Origin: an uncultured Duganella sp.
GTDB lineage: Bacteria; Pseudomonadota; Gammaproteobacteria; Burkholderiales; Burkholderiaceae
Direction: 5' to 3'
Length of the DNA stretch: 54,815 nucleotides
Assembly: GCA_946482335.1 (NCBI GenBank)
Contig: CAMLRG010000006.1
Span: forward strand, 1-54,815
The translations under genes were made by a program, and so were the position numbers. Every line of letters starts with the position of its first letter. Position 1 is the stretch's first letter. This document shows, in pieces, positions 42,455-53,388 of the stretch. The notes beneath the pieces are model-generated. The model was not told where the DNA came from. It saw only the letters and a program-made list of their open reading frames with translations, and did no database searches.

Positions 42455-43444
42455 GTGAAAGACAATACCACGCCCACCTTCCCGCCCCAGTGGCAGCCGC
42501 TGGTGGACAAAGCCGCCAGCGCCTTGCGCGAACTGGCCGTCAATGAGGACGCCAAGGCGCGCTTCCTGGAAGATCCGCTGCTGCGCCCTTACATGGAGCG
42601 TGTCTCGCGGCGCTATATTGCCGGCAGCAGCGTGGCGGACGCTGTGCTGCGCGCCGCCATGATCAACCAGGACGGCCATCGCGCCTCGGCTGAATACATG
42701 GGCGAGAGCGTGCGCGATGAAGCATTCGCCAACGCCGAGACGGATGTCTTCCTGCAACTGGTGCAGGCCATCGGCGAGCAGCAGCTCGACTGCTCGGTTT
42801 CCTTCGACCTGTCGCACATTGGCTCGCTGGTCGATCCGGAGCTGGGCTACCACAATGCCCGCCGCATTGCGCGCGCGGCCGACGCGATCGGACAGGAAGT
42901 GATGATCTCGATGGAAGCGTCGGACCGCAGCAGCGGGATCTACGAAACCTATACGCGGCTGCACCAGCGCGACGGGCTGTCGAACGTCGGCATCACGGTG
43001 CCGGCCAAGCTGCACCGCACGGCAGTTGACTTGCCGGTATTGATGGGGCTTCCCGGCCGCATCCGCCTCGTCAAGGGCGCCATGTTCGAGCCGGTCGATA
43101 TTGCCTATCCGCGCAACAGCCCGGAGCTGGCGTCCGCCTACCGCCGTTACGCTGCGCAGCTGCTGCGCAGCGGCCACAAATGCTCGATCGCCACGCACGA
43201 CCGCGCGATCCAGAACGAGCTGTCGGCCATGATCCGTTCGGAAGGCATCGGCGCCGGGCCGTATGAGTTCGAGTCGCTGATCGGCCTGGGCGAACAGAAT
43301 ATCGCCGACCTGCGCGATGCCGGCTTCGCCACGCGCGAGTACGCGGCATTCGGCAAGGACCACTTCCTGTACGTCCTGAACCGCATTTCCGAGGAACCGG
43401 TGCGCGTCTACCAGGCCATCGTCGACGCGCTGGGTGACGGATGA
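42455..43444 (+). CDS. Proline dehydrogenase family protein
   Basis: From GTG 42455, with AGGAGA upstream, the product is 329 aa. It has the PRODH barrel: QLDCSVSFDLSHIGSLVDPE, GQEVMISMEASDRSSGIYET, GITVPAKLHRTAVDLPVLMG, RIRLVKGAMFEP, and KCSIATHDRAIQNEL, including the flavin-binding region and the ERMRYP-like C-terminal helix (GPYEFESLIGLG). It oxidises proline (or a related imino acid) to pyrroline-5-carboxylate, here as a stand-alone enzyme rather than PutA. It overlaps the next gene by 4 nt (ATGATG region). Confidence 0.85.
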   Translation: MKDNTTPTFPPQWQPLVDKAASALRELAVNEDAKARFLEDPLLRPYMERVSRRYIAGSSVADAVLRAAMINQDGHRASAEYMGESVRDEAFANAETDVFLQLVQAIGEQQLDCSVSFDLSHIGSLVDPELGYHNARRIARAADAIGQEVMISMEASDRSSGIYETYTRLHQRDGLSNVGITVPAKLHRTAVDLPVLMGLPGRIRLVKGAMFEPVDIAYPRNSPELASAYRRYAAQLLRSGHKCSIATHDRAIQNELSAMIRSEGIGAGPYEFESLIGLGEQNIADLRDAGFATREYAAFGKDHFLYVLNRISEEPVRVYQAIVDALGDG

Positions 43445-45234
43445 TGCGCCGCCTGCTGGCCGCGGCCGTGATGGCCGCAGCGTGGACCGCATTCGGCTGC
43501 GCACATGCGCAAACGGTCGCAATCACGCTGGATGACGGGCCGGACATCGGCAGCACGCCGCGCATGACGGCGCAAGAGCGCAACCAGGCCTTGCTCGCCG
43601 CTTTGGCCAGGCATCGCGTCCAGGCTGCCCTGTTTGTGACCTCCGGCTTTGGCGCGAATACGCCGGAAGGCTTCCGTCTGCTGGAGGCGTGGAGCAAGGC
43701 GGGCCATGCGATCGGCAACCATACCGTAACCCACCCGGACCTGCACAAGGTCGACATGGCCGCGTACCAGAAGGAAGTGCTCGATTGCGACCGCTTGATC
43801 GGCACCTTGCCCGGTTACCGCAAATGGCTGCGCTTTACCTATCTGCGCGAAGGCAACACGCCGGAGAAACGCGATGGCATGCGCAACTTCCTGCGCGAAC
43901 AAGGCTACCGCAACGCCTACGTGAGCCTCGATACCAGCGACTGGCGCCAGAACGAGGAATTGGTGAAGCTGTTGAACGCCAATCCGGATGCCGATGTGGC
44001 GCCGATCCGTGCAGCTTACCTGGCGCACGTGCGGCAACGTGCCGAGGCTTACCGCGCATTGTCGCGGCAATTGCAGGGGCGCGATATCGCGCAAGTCCTG
44101 CTGCTGCACCACAACCTGATCAATGCGCTGTGGCTTAGCGATGTGATTGCGCAGTTCAAGGAAATGGGCTGGACCATCGTCAGTCCGCAGCAAGCCTTTG
44201 AGGATCCGGTCTACGCCCTGATGCCGGAGCGCGCGGCGCCGGGCCAGAGCCTGTTGCTGTCGATGGGACGCACGCTCGGCCTGGGACGCTTTCCGGGCGG
44301 CGAACGGTTGATGGATGACGCAGACTTTGAAGTGGAGCAACTGCGCGCCACCGGTGCGCTGGCGCCGCAGACGCCCGCAGCGGCGGCAGCGGCTGCAAAA
44401 AATAGTCGTCCATTTTTCGGTTGTAGCGGTGGCGGGGGCGCCGATAAGCTTCCGCCATCAACCACTGCAAACGAGAAAACCATGTCGCCATTCTTTTCCC
44501 CCGCCCCGCTCCTGCTCGCCAATGCATGGGATGTCCCGAGTGCGCTGGCAGCCGAGTCGGCGGGCTACCGTGCCATCGGCACGTCCAGCGCCGCCATCGC
44601 TGCCATGCTGGGCTACCAGGACGGCGAGCAGATGCCGTTCGAAGCACTGCTGTTGGTGGTGCGCCGCATCCGCGCCAGTACCGCCCTGCCCTTGAGCGTC
44701 GATATCGAGGCAGGATATGGCACGGACACTGCCGCCATCATCGGCAACGTGTCGCAGCTGGCCGAACTGGGCGTGGCCGGCATCAATATCGAAGACAGCC
44801 GCGTCCACGACGGGCGGCGCGAGCTGTTGCCCCCGGCGCACCTGGCGCAGCAGTTGCGCAAGCTGCGGGCCAGCTTCCCCGGCTTGTTCCTGAACGCCCG
44901 CACCGATACCTTCCTGCTGGGGCATCCTGGCGCGTTGCAGGAAACCCTTGCGCGCGGCAGCATGTACCGGGCCGCCGGCGCGGATGGCTTGTTCGTGCCG
45001 TGCATCACGGCGCCGGACGACATCCGAGTGGTAACCGGTACAATCGATGCTGCCGTCAACGTGATGTGCATGCCGGGATTGCCGGATTTCGCCACGCTGG
45101 CCGGGCTGGGCGTGCGCCGCATCAGCATGGGCAATTTCGTGCACGGCGCCGTCATGCGCAATTTGCGCGCGCAGCTTGATGCCGTGCAGCGCCAACAAAC
45201 TTTCGCTCCTCTATTTGCCGATGAAATTCACTGA
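43441..45234 (+). CDS. In-frame fusion ORF: polysaccharide deacetylase + isocitrate lyase/PEP mutase family protein
   Basis: A single open frame of 597 codons holds two unrelated domains. Residues 1-about 310 are an exported NodB-type deacetylase: signal (cleavage AHA-QT near 24), ITLDDGPD (28-35), GNHTVTHPDLHK with the HxxxH metal motif, DTSDW and LLLHHN. Residues about 312-347 are a Pro/Ala/Gly-rich linker. Residues 348-597 (from ATG 44482) are a PEP-mutase/isocitrate-lyase family enzyme (LLLANAWDVPSALAAESAGY, VDIEAGYG, INIEDS). An exported half and a cytoplasmic half in one chain is odd. It may be two genes whose separating stop is lost by mutation or error. Ada overlaps its end by 14 nt. 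Confidence 0.7.
   Translation: MMRRLLAAAVMAAAWTAFGCAHAQTVAITLDDGPDIGSTPRMTAQERNQALLAALARHRVQAALFVTSGFGANTPEGFRLLEAWSKAGHAIGNHTVTHPDLHKVDMAAYQKEVLDCDRLIGTLPGYRKWLRFTYLREGNTPEKRDGMRNFLREQGYRNAYVSLDTSDWRQNEELVKLLNANPDADVAPIRAAYLAHVRQRAEAYRALSRQLQGRDIAQVLLLHHNLINALWLSDVIAQFKEMGWTIVSPQQAFEDPVYALMPERAAPGQSLLLSMGRTLGLGRFPGGERLMDDADFEVEQLRATGALAPQTPAAAAAAAKNSRPFFGCSGGGGADKLPPSTTANEKTMSPFFSPAPLLLANAWDVPSALAAESAGYRAIGTSSAAIAAMLGYQDGEQMPFEALLLVVRRIRASTALPLSVDIEAGYGTDTAAIIGNVSQLAELGVAGINIEDSRVHDGRRELLPPAHLAQQLRKLRASFPGLFLNARTDTFLLGHPGALQETLARGSMYRAAGADGLFVPCITAPDDIRVVTGTIDAAVNVMCMPGLPDFATLAGLGVRRISMGNFVHGAVMRNLRAQLDAVQRQQTFAPLFADEIH
44482..45234 (+). CDS. Isocitrate lyase/phosphoenolpyruvate mutase family protein (possible independent start)
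   Basis: This is the second domain of the fusion ORF, 250 aa if translated from ATG 44482, which has only a weak CGAGA ribosome site. The family uses a TIM barrel and Mg2+ to break or rearrange C-C or P-C bonds of 2-methylisocitrate-, oxaloacetate- or phosphonopyruvate-like substrates. Seen motifs: LLLANAWDVPSALAAESAGY, AIGTSSAAIAAMLGYQDG, SVDIEAGYG, GINIEDS and NARTDTFLLG. The usual KKCGH signature of isocitrate lyase is not present, so it is the PEP-mutase-like branch. Substrate unknown. In close relatives I would expect it as a separate cytoplasmic enzyme next to ada. Confidence 0.75.
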   Translation: MSPFFSPAPLLLANAWDVPSALAAESAGYRAIGTSSAAIAAMLGYQDGEQMPFEALLLVVRRIRASTALPLSVDIEAGYGTDTAAIIGNVSQLAELGVAGINIEDSRVHDGRRELLPPAHLAQQLRKLRASFPGLFLNARTDTFLLGHPGALQETLARGSMYRAAGADGLFVPCITAPDDIRVVTGTIDAAVNVMCMPGLPDFATLAGLGVRRISMGNFVHGAVMRNLRAQLDAVQRQQTFAPLFADEIH

Positions 45235-46267
45235 TCCAGGCGAAATCCGGCGCTGCTACCAGGCGCTGGTGGACCGCTCCCCCGAACATGTCGGCGCGTT
45301 CTATGCGGCGGTCAAGACCACGGGCATCTTCTGCCTGCCGACCTGCCGCGCCCGCAAACCGAAAGCGGAGAACGTCGACTTCTTTTCGGACATCAAGGAG
45401 CCGCTGGCCTTGGGCTTCCGTCCCTGCAAAGTATGCCGCCCGACGGAGAACGCGCCCGATGTGCCGCCGCAGGTGGCGCGTGCCGTCGCCCTGGTGCGCG
45501 AGCAGCCCAAGCGCCGCATCCAGGATGCCGAGTTGAGGGAACTGGGCATCAGCCCGGAGCTGGTGCGGCGCTGGTTCCAGAAGCATCATGGTTTCAGCTT
45601 CCAGGCCTACCAGCGCATGCTGCGCATTAACCAGGCGATGACGGAGCTGAAGGAAGGCCGCAGCGCGACCGATGTCGCGCTGGACAGCGGGTACGAATCG
45701 CTGAGCGGCTTTTCCTATACCTACAAGAAAATGACGGGGGCCGCGCCCAGTCAGGATGCGCGGCAGCTCGTGCTGCACCGCTTCGCCACCCCGCTTGGAC
45801 CGATGTTTGTTTGCGCCAGCGAGCGAGGCGTGTGCCTGCTGGAGTTCACCGACCGGCGCATGCTGGAAACCGAATTCCGTGATTTGCAGCGCAGGTTCAA
45901 GGCGCGCATCCTGGCGGGCGAAAATGCGCATACGCGGGCGGCAATGGCGCAGATTGGCGAGTATTTCGACGGCAGGCGCCGCGACTTTACCGTGGCGCTC
46001 GATGCGCCGGGGAGCGAGTTCCAGCGTGGCGTGTGGGATGCCTTGCGGGGGATGGCATTTGGGGAAGTGACGCACTATGCCGCTTTGGCTGCGCGTGTCG
46101 GGGCGCCGAGTGCGGTGCGGGCGGTGGCCGGCGCGAACGGGGCGAACCGGATTGCGATCATCATTCCTTGCCATCGCATTGTCGGGAAGGATGGGGCGCT
46201 GACCGGCTATGGCGGGGGATTGGCGCGCAAGGAGTGGCTCCTGGCGCACGAAAGGCAGAACCGGTAA
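45221..46267 (+). CDS. ada: Ada: bifunctional alkylation-response regulator / O6-methylguanine-DNA methyltransferase
   Basis: From ATG 45221 the product is 348 aa. The N-terminal Ada zinc domain has GIFCLPTCRARKP and LGFRPCKVCRP (four Cys, with the methylphosphotriester acceptor in the first pair). An AraC-type helix-turn-helix follows (about 90-180; WFQKHHGFSFQAYQRMLRIN, SATDVALDSGYESLSGFSY). The C-terminal alkyltransferase domain ends with IIIPCHRIVG, the active-site Cys motif, and NRI-type residues. It should repair alkylated DNA and activate its own regulon. It overlaps the previous gene by 14 nt, and its stop codon lies within the left arm of repeat element B. Confidence 0.95.
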   Translation: MKFTDPGEIRRCYQALVDRSPEHVGAFYAAVKTTGIFCLPTCRARKPKAENVDFFSDIKEPLALGFRPCKVCRPTENAPDVPPQVARAVALVREQPKRRIQDAELRELGISPELVRRWFQKHHGFSFQAYQRMLRINQAMTELKEGRSATDVALDSGYESLSGFSYTYKKMTGAAPSQDARQLVLHRFATPLGPMFVCASERGVCLLEFTDRRMLETEFRDLQRRFKARILAGENAHTRAAMAQIGEYFDGRRRDFTVALDAPGSEFQRGVWDALRGMAFGEVTHYAALAARVGAPSAVRAVAGANGANRIAIIIPCHRIVGKDGALTGYGGGLARKEWLLAHERQNR

Positions 46268-46355
46268 AGCAGTGTCAGACCCAAGGGTCTGACACTGGTA
46301 CGCGGCGGTCGCAGGCCGGTGTCAGACCCTTGGGTCTGACACCGCTTTACCGGTT
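46259..46355. repeat. Intergenic double palindrome (repeat family member B)
   Basis: Outer arms AACCGGTAAAGC (46259-46270) and GCTTTACCGGTT (46344-46355) are exact inverse complements. Inside are two perfect palindromes with the same core: AGTGTCAGACCC/GGGTCTGACACT (46271-46296) and CGGTGTCAGACCC/GGGTCTGACACCG (46317-46344). It lies between the convergent ada and acyl-CoA dehydrogenase genes, so it may act as a two-way transcript end. The ada stop codon (46265) is inside the left arm. Confidence 0.9.
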
Positions 46356-46363
46356 TAGGTCCG

Positions 46364-48154
46364 TCAGAACTGCTCGACGTCCAACCCCAGCACGCCGGCG
46401 CTGCCCTCAACGATCGAGGCGCGCATGCCCACGGAGCCCGACAGGATGTGGTCCGCGAAGAAGCGTGCAGTCGTGATCTTGGCACGATAGAACGCCACAT
46501 CGCCCTCTTCCGCCGCGAGCTTCTTCTGCGCCACCAGCACCGCGCGGCCCATCTGCCAGCCACCGAAGACGATACCGGCCAGCTTCAGGTAAGGCACGGA
46601 GCCCGCGAAGACACCCTTGATATCGGACTTGGCGTGGTTGACGATGAACTCCACCACCGCCTCCAGGTCATTGGCGCCCTGCTCCAGGTGCTTGCGGATC
46701 GCCGCGAAATCAGGGCTGTTGACGTGACCCAGTTCCGCAGCGGTCGCGCGCACTTGCGCAATGAGGGACTTGGCCAGCGCGCCGCCGTCACGGACGGTCT
46801 TGCGGCCGATCAGGTCATTGGCCTGGATCGCAGTGGTACCTTCGTAAATGGTCAGGATCTTGGCGTCGCGATAGTGCTGCGCCGCGCCGGTTTCCTCGAT
46901 GAAGCCCATGCCGCCATGCACCTGCACGCCGTCGCGGGCCACATTTTCCGACATCTCGGTCGACCAGCCCTTCACGATCGGCACCAGGAATTCGTACACA
47001 GCCTGGTTGCCCGCGCGCACTTCCGCATCAGCGTGGTGATGTGCCACGTCATGGATGCCGGCGGCAACGTAAGCCAGCGCGCGCGCCGCTTCGGTCTGGG
47101 CACGCATCGACATCAGCATACGGCGCACGTCAGGGTGGTTGATGATCGCCACGCCTGCCGGCGAACCATTCAGGTCGCGCGACTGCACGCGTTCCTTGGC
47201 GAAGGCCACCGCCTGCTGGTAGGCGCGTTCCGCCAGGCCCACGCCCTGCATGCCGACGCCGAACCGCGCCGCGTTCATCATGATGAACATGTATTCCAGG
47301 CCGCGGTTCTCTTCGCCCACCAGGTAGCCCACGGCGCCGCCATGGTCGCCGAACTGCAGCACGGCGGTCGGGGAAGCCTTGATGCCCAGCTTGTGCTCGA
47401 TCGACACGCAGTGCACGTCGTTGCGCTCGCCCAGCGAACCGTCCGAATTCACCATGAACTTCGGCACGATGAACAGCGAAATGCCTTTCACGCCCGGCGG
47501 CGCGTCCGGCGTGCGGGCCAGCACCAGGTGGATGATGTTTTCGGCCATGTCGTGCTCACCGTAGGTGATGAAGATCTTGGTGCCGAAAACCTTGTAGCTG
47601 CCGTCAGCCTGCGGCACGGCGCGGGTGCGCACCGCCGCCAGGTCGGAACCCGCCTGCGGCTCGGTCAGGTTCATGGTGCCGGTCCACTTGCCGGTGATCA
47701 GCGGCTCCAGGTAGGTTGCCTTTTGCTCGTCGGAACCTGCGGTCAGCAGGGCCTCGATCGCGCCATCGGTCAGCAGCGCCACCAGCGCGAACGACAGGTT
47801 CGAGCCGTGCAGCATTTCCACGCACGGGGTGCCGATCAGTTTCGGCAAGCCTTGGCCACCGAAGTCGGTCGGATGCTGCAAGCCCTGCCAGCCGGCTTCG
47901 ACGAACTGGCGGAAGGCTTCCTTGAAGCCTTTCGACGTCGTCACTTTGCCGTCAGCCCAAAAGCTCGGTTCCTTGTCGGCCGCGTGGTTCAGCGGAGCGA
48001 TCACGCCGCTGACGAACTTGGCATTTTCTTCCAATACGGCTTCCGCGGTTTCCGCAGTCGCGTCTTCACAGCCTGGCAGCGCGGACACCGCTTCCAGGTT
48101 CGCCAGCTCGTTCATCACGAACAGCATGTCTTTCATTGGGGCTTGATAGCTCAT
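46364..48154 (-). CDS. Acyl-CoA dehydrogenase (large, C-terminal-domain type)
   Basis: From ATG 48154, with GGAGA upstream, the product is 596 aa. N-terminal helix bundle (MKDMLFVMNELANL), flavin and substrate region TGTMNLTEPQAGSDLAAVRT, then VFGTKIFITYGEHDM and RCVSIEHKLGIKASPTAVL-type strands, and a C-terminal extension (DUF-like helical, about 480-596). This layout matches the large acyl-CoA dehydrogenases of the FadE5/DmdC group. It oxidises an acyl-CoA and passes electrons to EtfAB, whose genes lie just upstream; substrate is unknown. Confidence 0.95.
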   Translation of the reverse strand: MSYQAPMKDMLFVMNELANLEAVSALPGCEDATAETAEAVLEENAKFVSGVIAPLNHAADKEPSFWADGKVTTSKGFKEAFRQFVEAGWQGLQHPTDFGGQGLPKLIGTPCVEMLHGSNLSFALVALLTDGAIEALLTAGSDEQKATYLEPLITGKWTGTMNLTEPQAGSDLAAVRTRAVPQADGSYKVFGTKIFITYGEHDMAENIIHLVLARTPDAPPGVKGISLFIVPKFMVNSDGSLGERNDVHCVSIEHKLGIKASPTAVLQFGDHGGAVGYLVGEENRGLEYMFIMMNAARFGVGMQGVGLAERAYQQAVAFAKERVQSRDLNGSPAGVAIINHPDVRRMLMSMRAQTEAARALAYVAAGIHDVAHHHADAEVRAGNQAVYEFLVPIVKGWSTEMSENVARDGVQVHGGMGFIEETGAAQHYRDAKILTIYEGTTAIQANDLIGRKTVRDGGALAKSLIAQVRATAAELGHVNSPDFAAIRKHLEQGANDLEAVVEFIVNHAKSDIKGVFAGSVPYLKLAGIVFGGWQMGRAVLVAQKKLAAEEGDVAFYRAKITTARFFADHILSGSVGMRASIVEGSAGVLGLDVEQF

Positions 48155-48175
48155 TGGTGTCTCCACAATTCTCCG

Positions 48176-48280
48176 AAAACCGGAAAAACGGGGTCTGACC
48201 CAAAGGGTCAGACCCCGGTGCCGCGGCGGACGCGGGCCGAGGTGTCAGGCCTTCAGGCCTGACACCGGTTTACCGGTTTT
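48176..48280. repeat. Intergenic double palindrome (repeat family member C)
   Basis: AAAACCGG opens and CCGGTTTT closes the element. Inside are GGGGTCTGACCC-AAA-GGGTCAGACCCC (48190-48216) and GGTGTCAGGCC-TTCA-GGCCTGACACC (48241-48266). It fills the gap between etfA stop (its right arm touches the stop codon) and the acyl-CoA dehydrogenase ribosome site, so it is transcribed within the operon. Confidence 0.88.
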
Positions 48281-49211
48281 AACCCAGTTCCTTCACCAGT
48301 TGCGGCACAACCTCGAACAGGTCGCCCACAATGCCGTAATCGGCAACGGAGAAGATCGGCGCTTCAGGATCCTTGTTGATCGCGACGATGGTCTTGGAAT
48401 CCTTCATGCCGGCCAAGTGCTGGATCGCGCCGGAGATGCCGACGGCGATGTACAGCGAAGGAGCGACGATCTTGCCGGTCTGGCCAACCTGCCAGTCGTT
48501 CGGCACGAAGCCCGCGTCCACGGCGGCGCGCGATGCGCCCATGGCGGCGTTCAGCTTGTCGGCCAGCGGTTCCAGGATCTTGAAGTTGTCGGCGGAGCCC
48601 ATGCCGCGGCCACCGGAAACGATGATCTTGGCAGCGGTCAGTTCCGGACGGTCCGACTTGGCCACTTCGCGGCCGACGAAGGCGGACTTGCCGAAATCGG
48701 CGGCGGCAGCCACGGTTTCCACGGCAGCGGAACCGCCTTCGGCGGCAGCGGAGTCGAAACCGGTGGTACGGACGGTGATCACTTTGACCTTGTCCGACGA
48801 TTGCACGTAAGCGATCGCGTTACCGGCGTAGATCGGACGCTCAAAGGTGTCGGGCGCGTCGACCTTGGTGATTTCAGAGATCTGTGCCACGTCCAGCTTG
48901 GCGGCCACGCGCGGCAGGATGTTCTTGCCGTAGGCGGTTGCCGGCGCCAGGATGTGGGTGTAGCCGCCGGCTACCGCCAGGATCTGCTCGGCCACGTTTT
49001 CGGCCAGGCCTTCGGCGAAGTGCGGCGCGTCGGCGTGCAGCACCTTGGTGACGCCGGCGATCTTCGCGGCTTCGGCGGCTGCGGCACCGGCGTTGGAACC
49101 GGCGACCAGGACGTGGACTTCGCCCGCGCACTTGGCGGCGGCGGTGACGGTGTGGTGGGTGCTGCCCTTCAGGCTAGCGTTGTCGTGTTCAGCGATTACG
49201 AGAGCGACCAT
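48279..49211 (-). CDS. etfA: Electron transfer flavoprotein alpha subunit
   Basis: The 310-aa product has the N-terminal FixB-like domain ([20 protein letters not shown]) and the C-terminal FAD-binding domain with [38 protein letters not shown] and [19 protein letters not shown]. EtfAB accepts electrons from acyl-CoA dehydrogenases and passes them to the quinone pool via EtfD/ETF-QO, which is not in the window. Order is etfB-etfA-acd on the minus strand. Confidence 0.98.
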   Translation of the reverse strand: MVALVIAEHDNASLKGSTHHTVTAAAKCAGEVHVLVAGSNAGAAAAEAAKIAGVTKVLHADAPHFAEGLAENVAEQILAVAGGYTHILAPATAYGKNILPRVAAKLDVAQISEITKVDAPDTFERPIYAGNAIAYVQSSDKVKVITVRTTGFDSAAAEGGSAAVETVAAAADFGKSAFVGREVAKSDRPELTAAKIIVSGGRGMGSADNFKILEPLADKLNAAMGASRAAVDAGFVPNDWQVGQTGKIVAPSLYIAVGISGAIQHLAGMKDSKTIVAINKDPEAPIFSVADYGIVGDLFEVVPQLVKELG

Positions 49212-49231
49212 AATATTCTTTCCTTGAATGG

Positions 49232-49286
49232 AAACCGGTAGACCGGTGCCTGACCCACCGGGTCAGGCACCTGCAGTTCCGGTTTT
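49232..49286. repeat. Intergenic single palindrome (repeat family member D)
   Basis: AAACCGGTAGA opens and TTCCGGTTTT closes it; inside is one palindrome, GGTGCCTGACCC-ACC-GGGTCAGGCACC (49245-49271). It occupies nearly all of the gap between etfB and etfA. It has one inner palindrome where B, C and E have two. Confidence 0.88.
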
Positions 49287-49292
49287 AGCAAT

Positions 49293-50042
49293 TTAGATGA
49301 CTTTAGCTTCGGTGCGCAGCTTGGACACCAGGGTCGCTACGTCAGGCACTTTGATACCAGCGGAACGCTTGGCAGGCTCGGTCACTTTCAGGGTTTTCAG
49401 GCGCGGGGTCACGTCGACGCCCAGGTCTTCCGGCTTGACGGTTTCCAGCGGCTTCTTCTTCGCCTTCATGATGTTCGGCAGGGTCACGTAACGCGGCTCG
49501 TTCAGGCGCAGGTCGGTGGTCACGATGGCCGGCAGTTGCAGCGCCACGGTTTCCAGGCCGCCGTCCACTTCGCGGGTCACGGTGACTTTGCCGTCGCCCA
49601 GTTCCACCTTCGAAGCGAAGGTCGCCTGCGGCCAGCCCAGCAGCGCAGCCAGCATCTGGCCGGTCTGGTTGGAATCGTCGTCGATGGCTTGCTTGCCCAG
49701 GATGATCAGTTGCGGCTGCTCCTTGTCGGCCACCGCCTTCAGCAGCTTGGCCACGCCCAGCGGCTCCAGTTCCACCGCGGTTTCAATCAGGATGCCGCGG
49801 TCGGCGCCGATCGCCATGCCGGTGCGCAGGGTTTCCTGGCACTGGGCCACGCCGGCGGAAACGGCAACCACTTCGGTCACTTTGCCTGCTTCTTTCAGGC
49901 GGGTCGCTTCTTCCAGGGCGATCTCGTCGAAGGGGTTCATCGACATTTTGACGTTGGCGATATCAACACCAGTGCCGTCGGATTTGACGCGCACTTTCAC
50001 GTTGTAGTCGACGACGCGCTTGACAGGTACCAGGACTTTCAT
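49293..50042 (-). CDS. etfB: Electron transfer flavoprotein beta subunit
   Basis: The 249-aa product starts [20 protein letters not shown] and has the ETF-beta signature [24 protein letters not shown] region, [19 protein letters not shown], and [20 protein letters not shown] and [20 protein letters not shown] at the end (AMP/FAD interface). It is the first gene of the etfB-etfA-acd operon. A TATAAT lies 44 nt upstream. Confidence 0.98.
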   Translation of the reverse strand: MKVLVPVKRVVDYNVKVRVKSDGTGVDIANVKMSMNPFDEIALEEATRLKEAGKVTEVVAVSAGVAQCQETLRTGMAIGADRGILIETAVELEPLGVAKLLKAVADKEQPQLIILGKQAIDDDSNQTGQMLAALLGWPQATFASKVELGDGKVTVTREVDGGLETVALQLPAIVTTDLRLNEPRYVTLPNIMKAKKKPLETVKPEDLGVDVTPRLKTLKVTEPAKRSAGIKVPDVATLVSKLRTEAKVI

Positions 50043-50085
50043 AGGTGTGCCTTTGAAAAAGTGATAAGTAAATTTTGTGGGCTAG

Positions 50086-50133
50086 ATTATATTGGAATTC
50101 GATATCAGTGATCGAATAAAAGCACGGTCGTGC
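50086..50133 (-). promoter_or_regulatory. etfB promoter with two palindromic operator candidates
   Basis: The minus-strand TATAAT (50086-50091) is followed upstream by an inverted repeat ATTCGAT/ATCGAAT (50097-50117, 7-nt spacer) covering the spacer and -35 area, and then by GCACG-GT-CGTGC (50122-50133). The second has the CACG-N-CGTG look of a TetR-family operator, as would fit control by a fatty-acid-responsive repressor. No such regulator is in the window; the link is inference. No convincing -35 was found. Confidence 0.5.
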
Positions 50134-50190
50134 GTTTTTTAAGTACAATCCGGCGCCGAAATTCAGCAACCGGAAGGATACCGCAAAAAC

Positions 50191-50451
50191 TTACTTGCGG
50201 CGCATCAGGAAAGTAAATTCAGTGCCTTGTTGGATGTGGGACAACAGCGCATTGCCAGTCTGCTTGGCAAATGCCTGGAAGTCACGGACCGAACCTGGAT
50301 CGGTCGCCACGATACGCAATACCTGCCCGCTTTCCAGTTCCGCCAAGGCTTTCTTGGCTTTCAGGATGGGTAGCGGACAGTTCAGGCCGCGCGCGTCGAG
50401 GTCCTTATGAAATTCCATTGTTTCGGACTCGAGAGTAAGAGTTTCGCTCAT
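50191..50451 (-). CDS. TusA/SirA-like sulfur carrier protein
   Basis: The product is 86 aa from ATG 50451, or 75 from ATG 50418 (MEFHKDLDARGLNCPLPILK), which is the common length for relatives. The CPxP motif (NCPLP) carries the persulfide-accepting Cys. IVATDPGSVRDFQAFAKQTG is the second conserved region. Sulfur carriers of this kind pass sulfur for tRNA thiolation or other sulfur transfer. It stands alone downstream of alaS on the same strand; no other tus gene is near. Confidence 0.88.
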   Translation of the reverse strand: MSETLTLESETMEFHKDLDARGLNCPLPILKAKKALAELESGQVLRIVATDPGSVRDFQAFAKQTGNALLSHIQQGTEFTFLMRRK

Positions 50452-50608
50452 CAATATCTCGCTTCTGTACTACTGATTTCCAACATACTACTCCAATTTC
50501 GGCCGTCTGACGCACTGCACCAAAATTGTTCGCAACTCGTTGCAAACCCACAACGCAATTGCAAAGCCGGAAATGCCCGTACTAGCAAGCACGGGCCTTC
50601 AGCTACTC

Positions 50609-53218
<2,610 letters not shown>

Positions 53219-53257
53219 GTCGTATTGGAGTAGGTTGCAAGCTGGTGCAAAGGGTTG

Positions 53258-53263
53258 ATTATA
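53258..53263 (-). promoter_or_regulatory. -10 element of the alaS promoter
   Basis: TATAAT on the minus strand lies 40 nt before the alaS start. The expected -35 position (53281-53286) falls in the AAACCGGT left arm of repeat element E, and no good TTGACA match is there. Confidence 0.5.
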
Positions 53264-53278
53264 CGTGATTGTGAGGGG

Positions 53279-53380
53279 AAAACCGGTAAACCGGGGTCAG
53301 ACCCAAGGGTCAGACCCCAGCCTGCAGCCGCCGCGGACCAGGGGTCTGACCCTTCGGGTCTGACCCCGATTTACCGGTTT
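53279..53380. repeat. Intergenic repeat element (repeat family member E)
   Basis: Outer arms AAAACCGGTAAA (53279-53290) and TTTACCGGTTT (53370-53380) are inverted. Four 12-nt units follow: GGGGTCAGACCC (53293), GGGTCAGACCCC (53307), GGGGTCTGACCC (53341), GGGTCTGACCCC (53356). Unlike the other members, each neighbouring pair is mismatched in the centre, but unit 1 is the inverse complement of unit 4 and unit 2 of unit 3, so the whole element can form one long hairpin. It lies between alaS promoter and the ugpQ stop codon. Confidence 0.88.
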
Positions 53381-53388
53381 AAGCGAAT

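Noticed and set aside
42395..43522. 375-codon minus-strand frame opposite proline dehydrogenase
   Set aside because: Antisense shadow; the plus strand encodes a recognised enzyme.
46448..48262. 604-codon plus-strand frame opposite the acyl-CoA dehydrogenase gene
   Set aside because: Antisense shadow; the dehydrogenase has all expected motifs on the other strand.
50121..50140. Intrinsic terminator at GCACGGTCGTGC followed by T-run
   Set aside because: Stem is too short with a 2-4 nt loop, and no plus-strand gene lies upstream; an operator is more likely.
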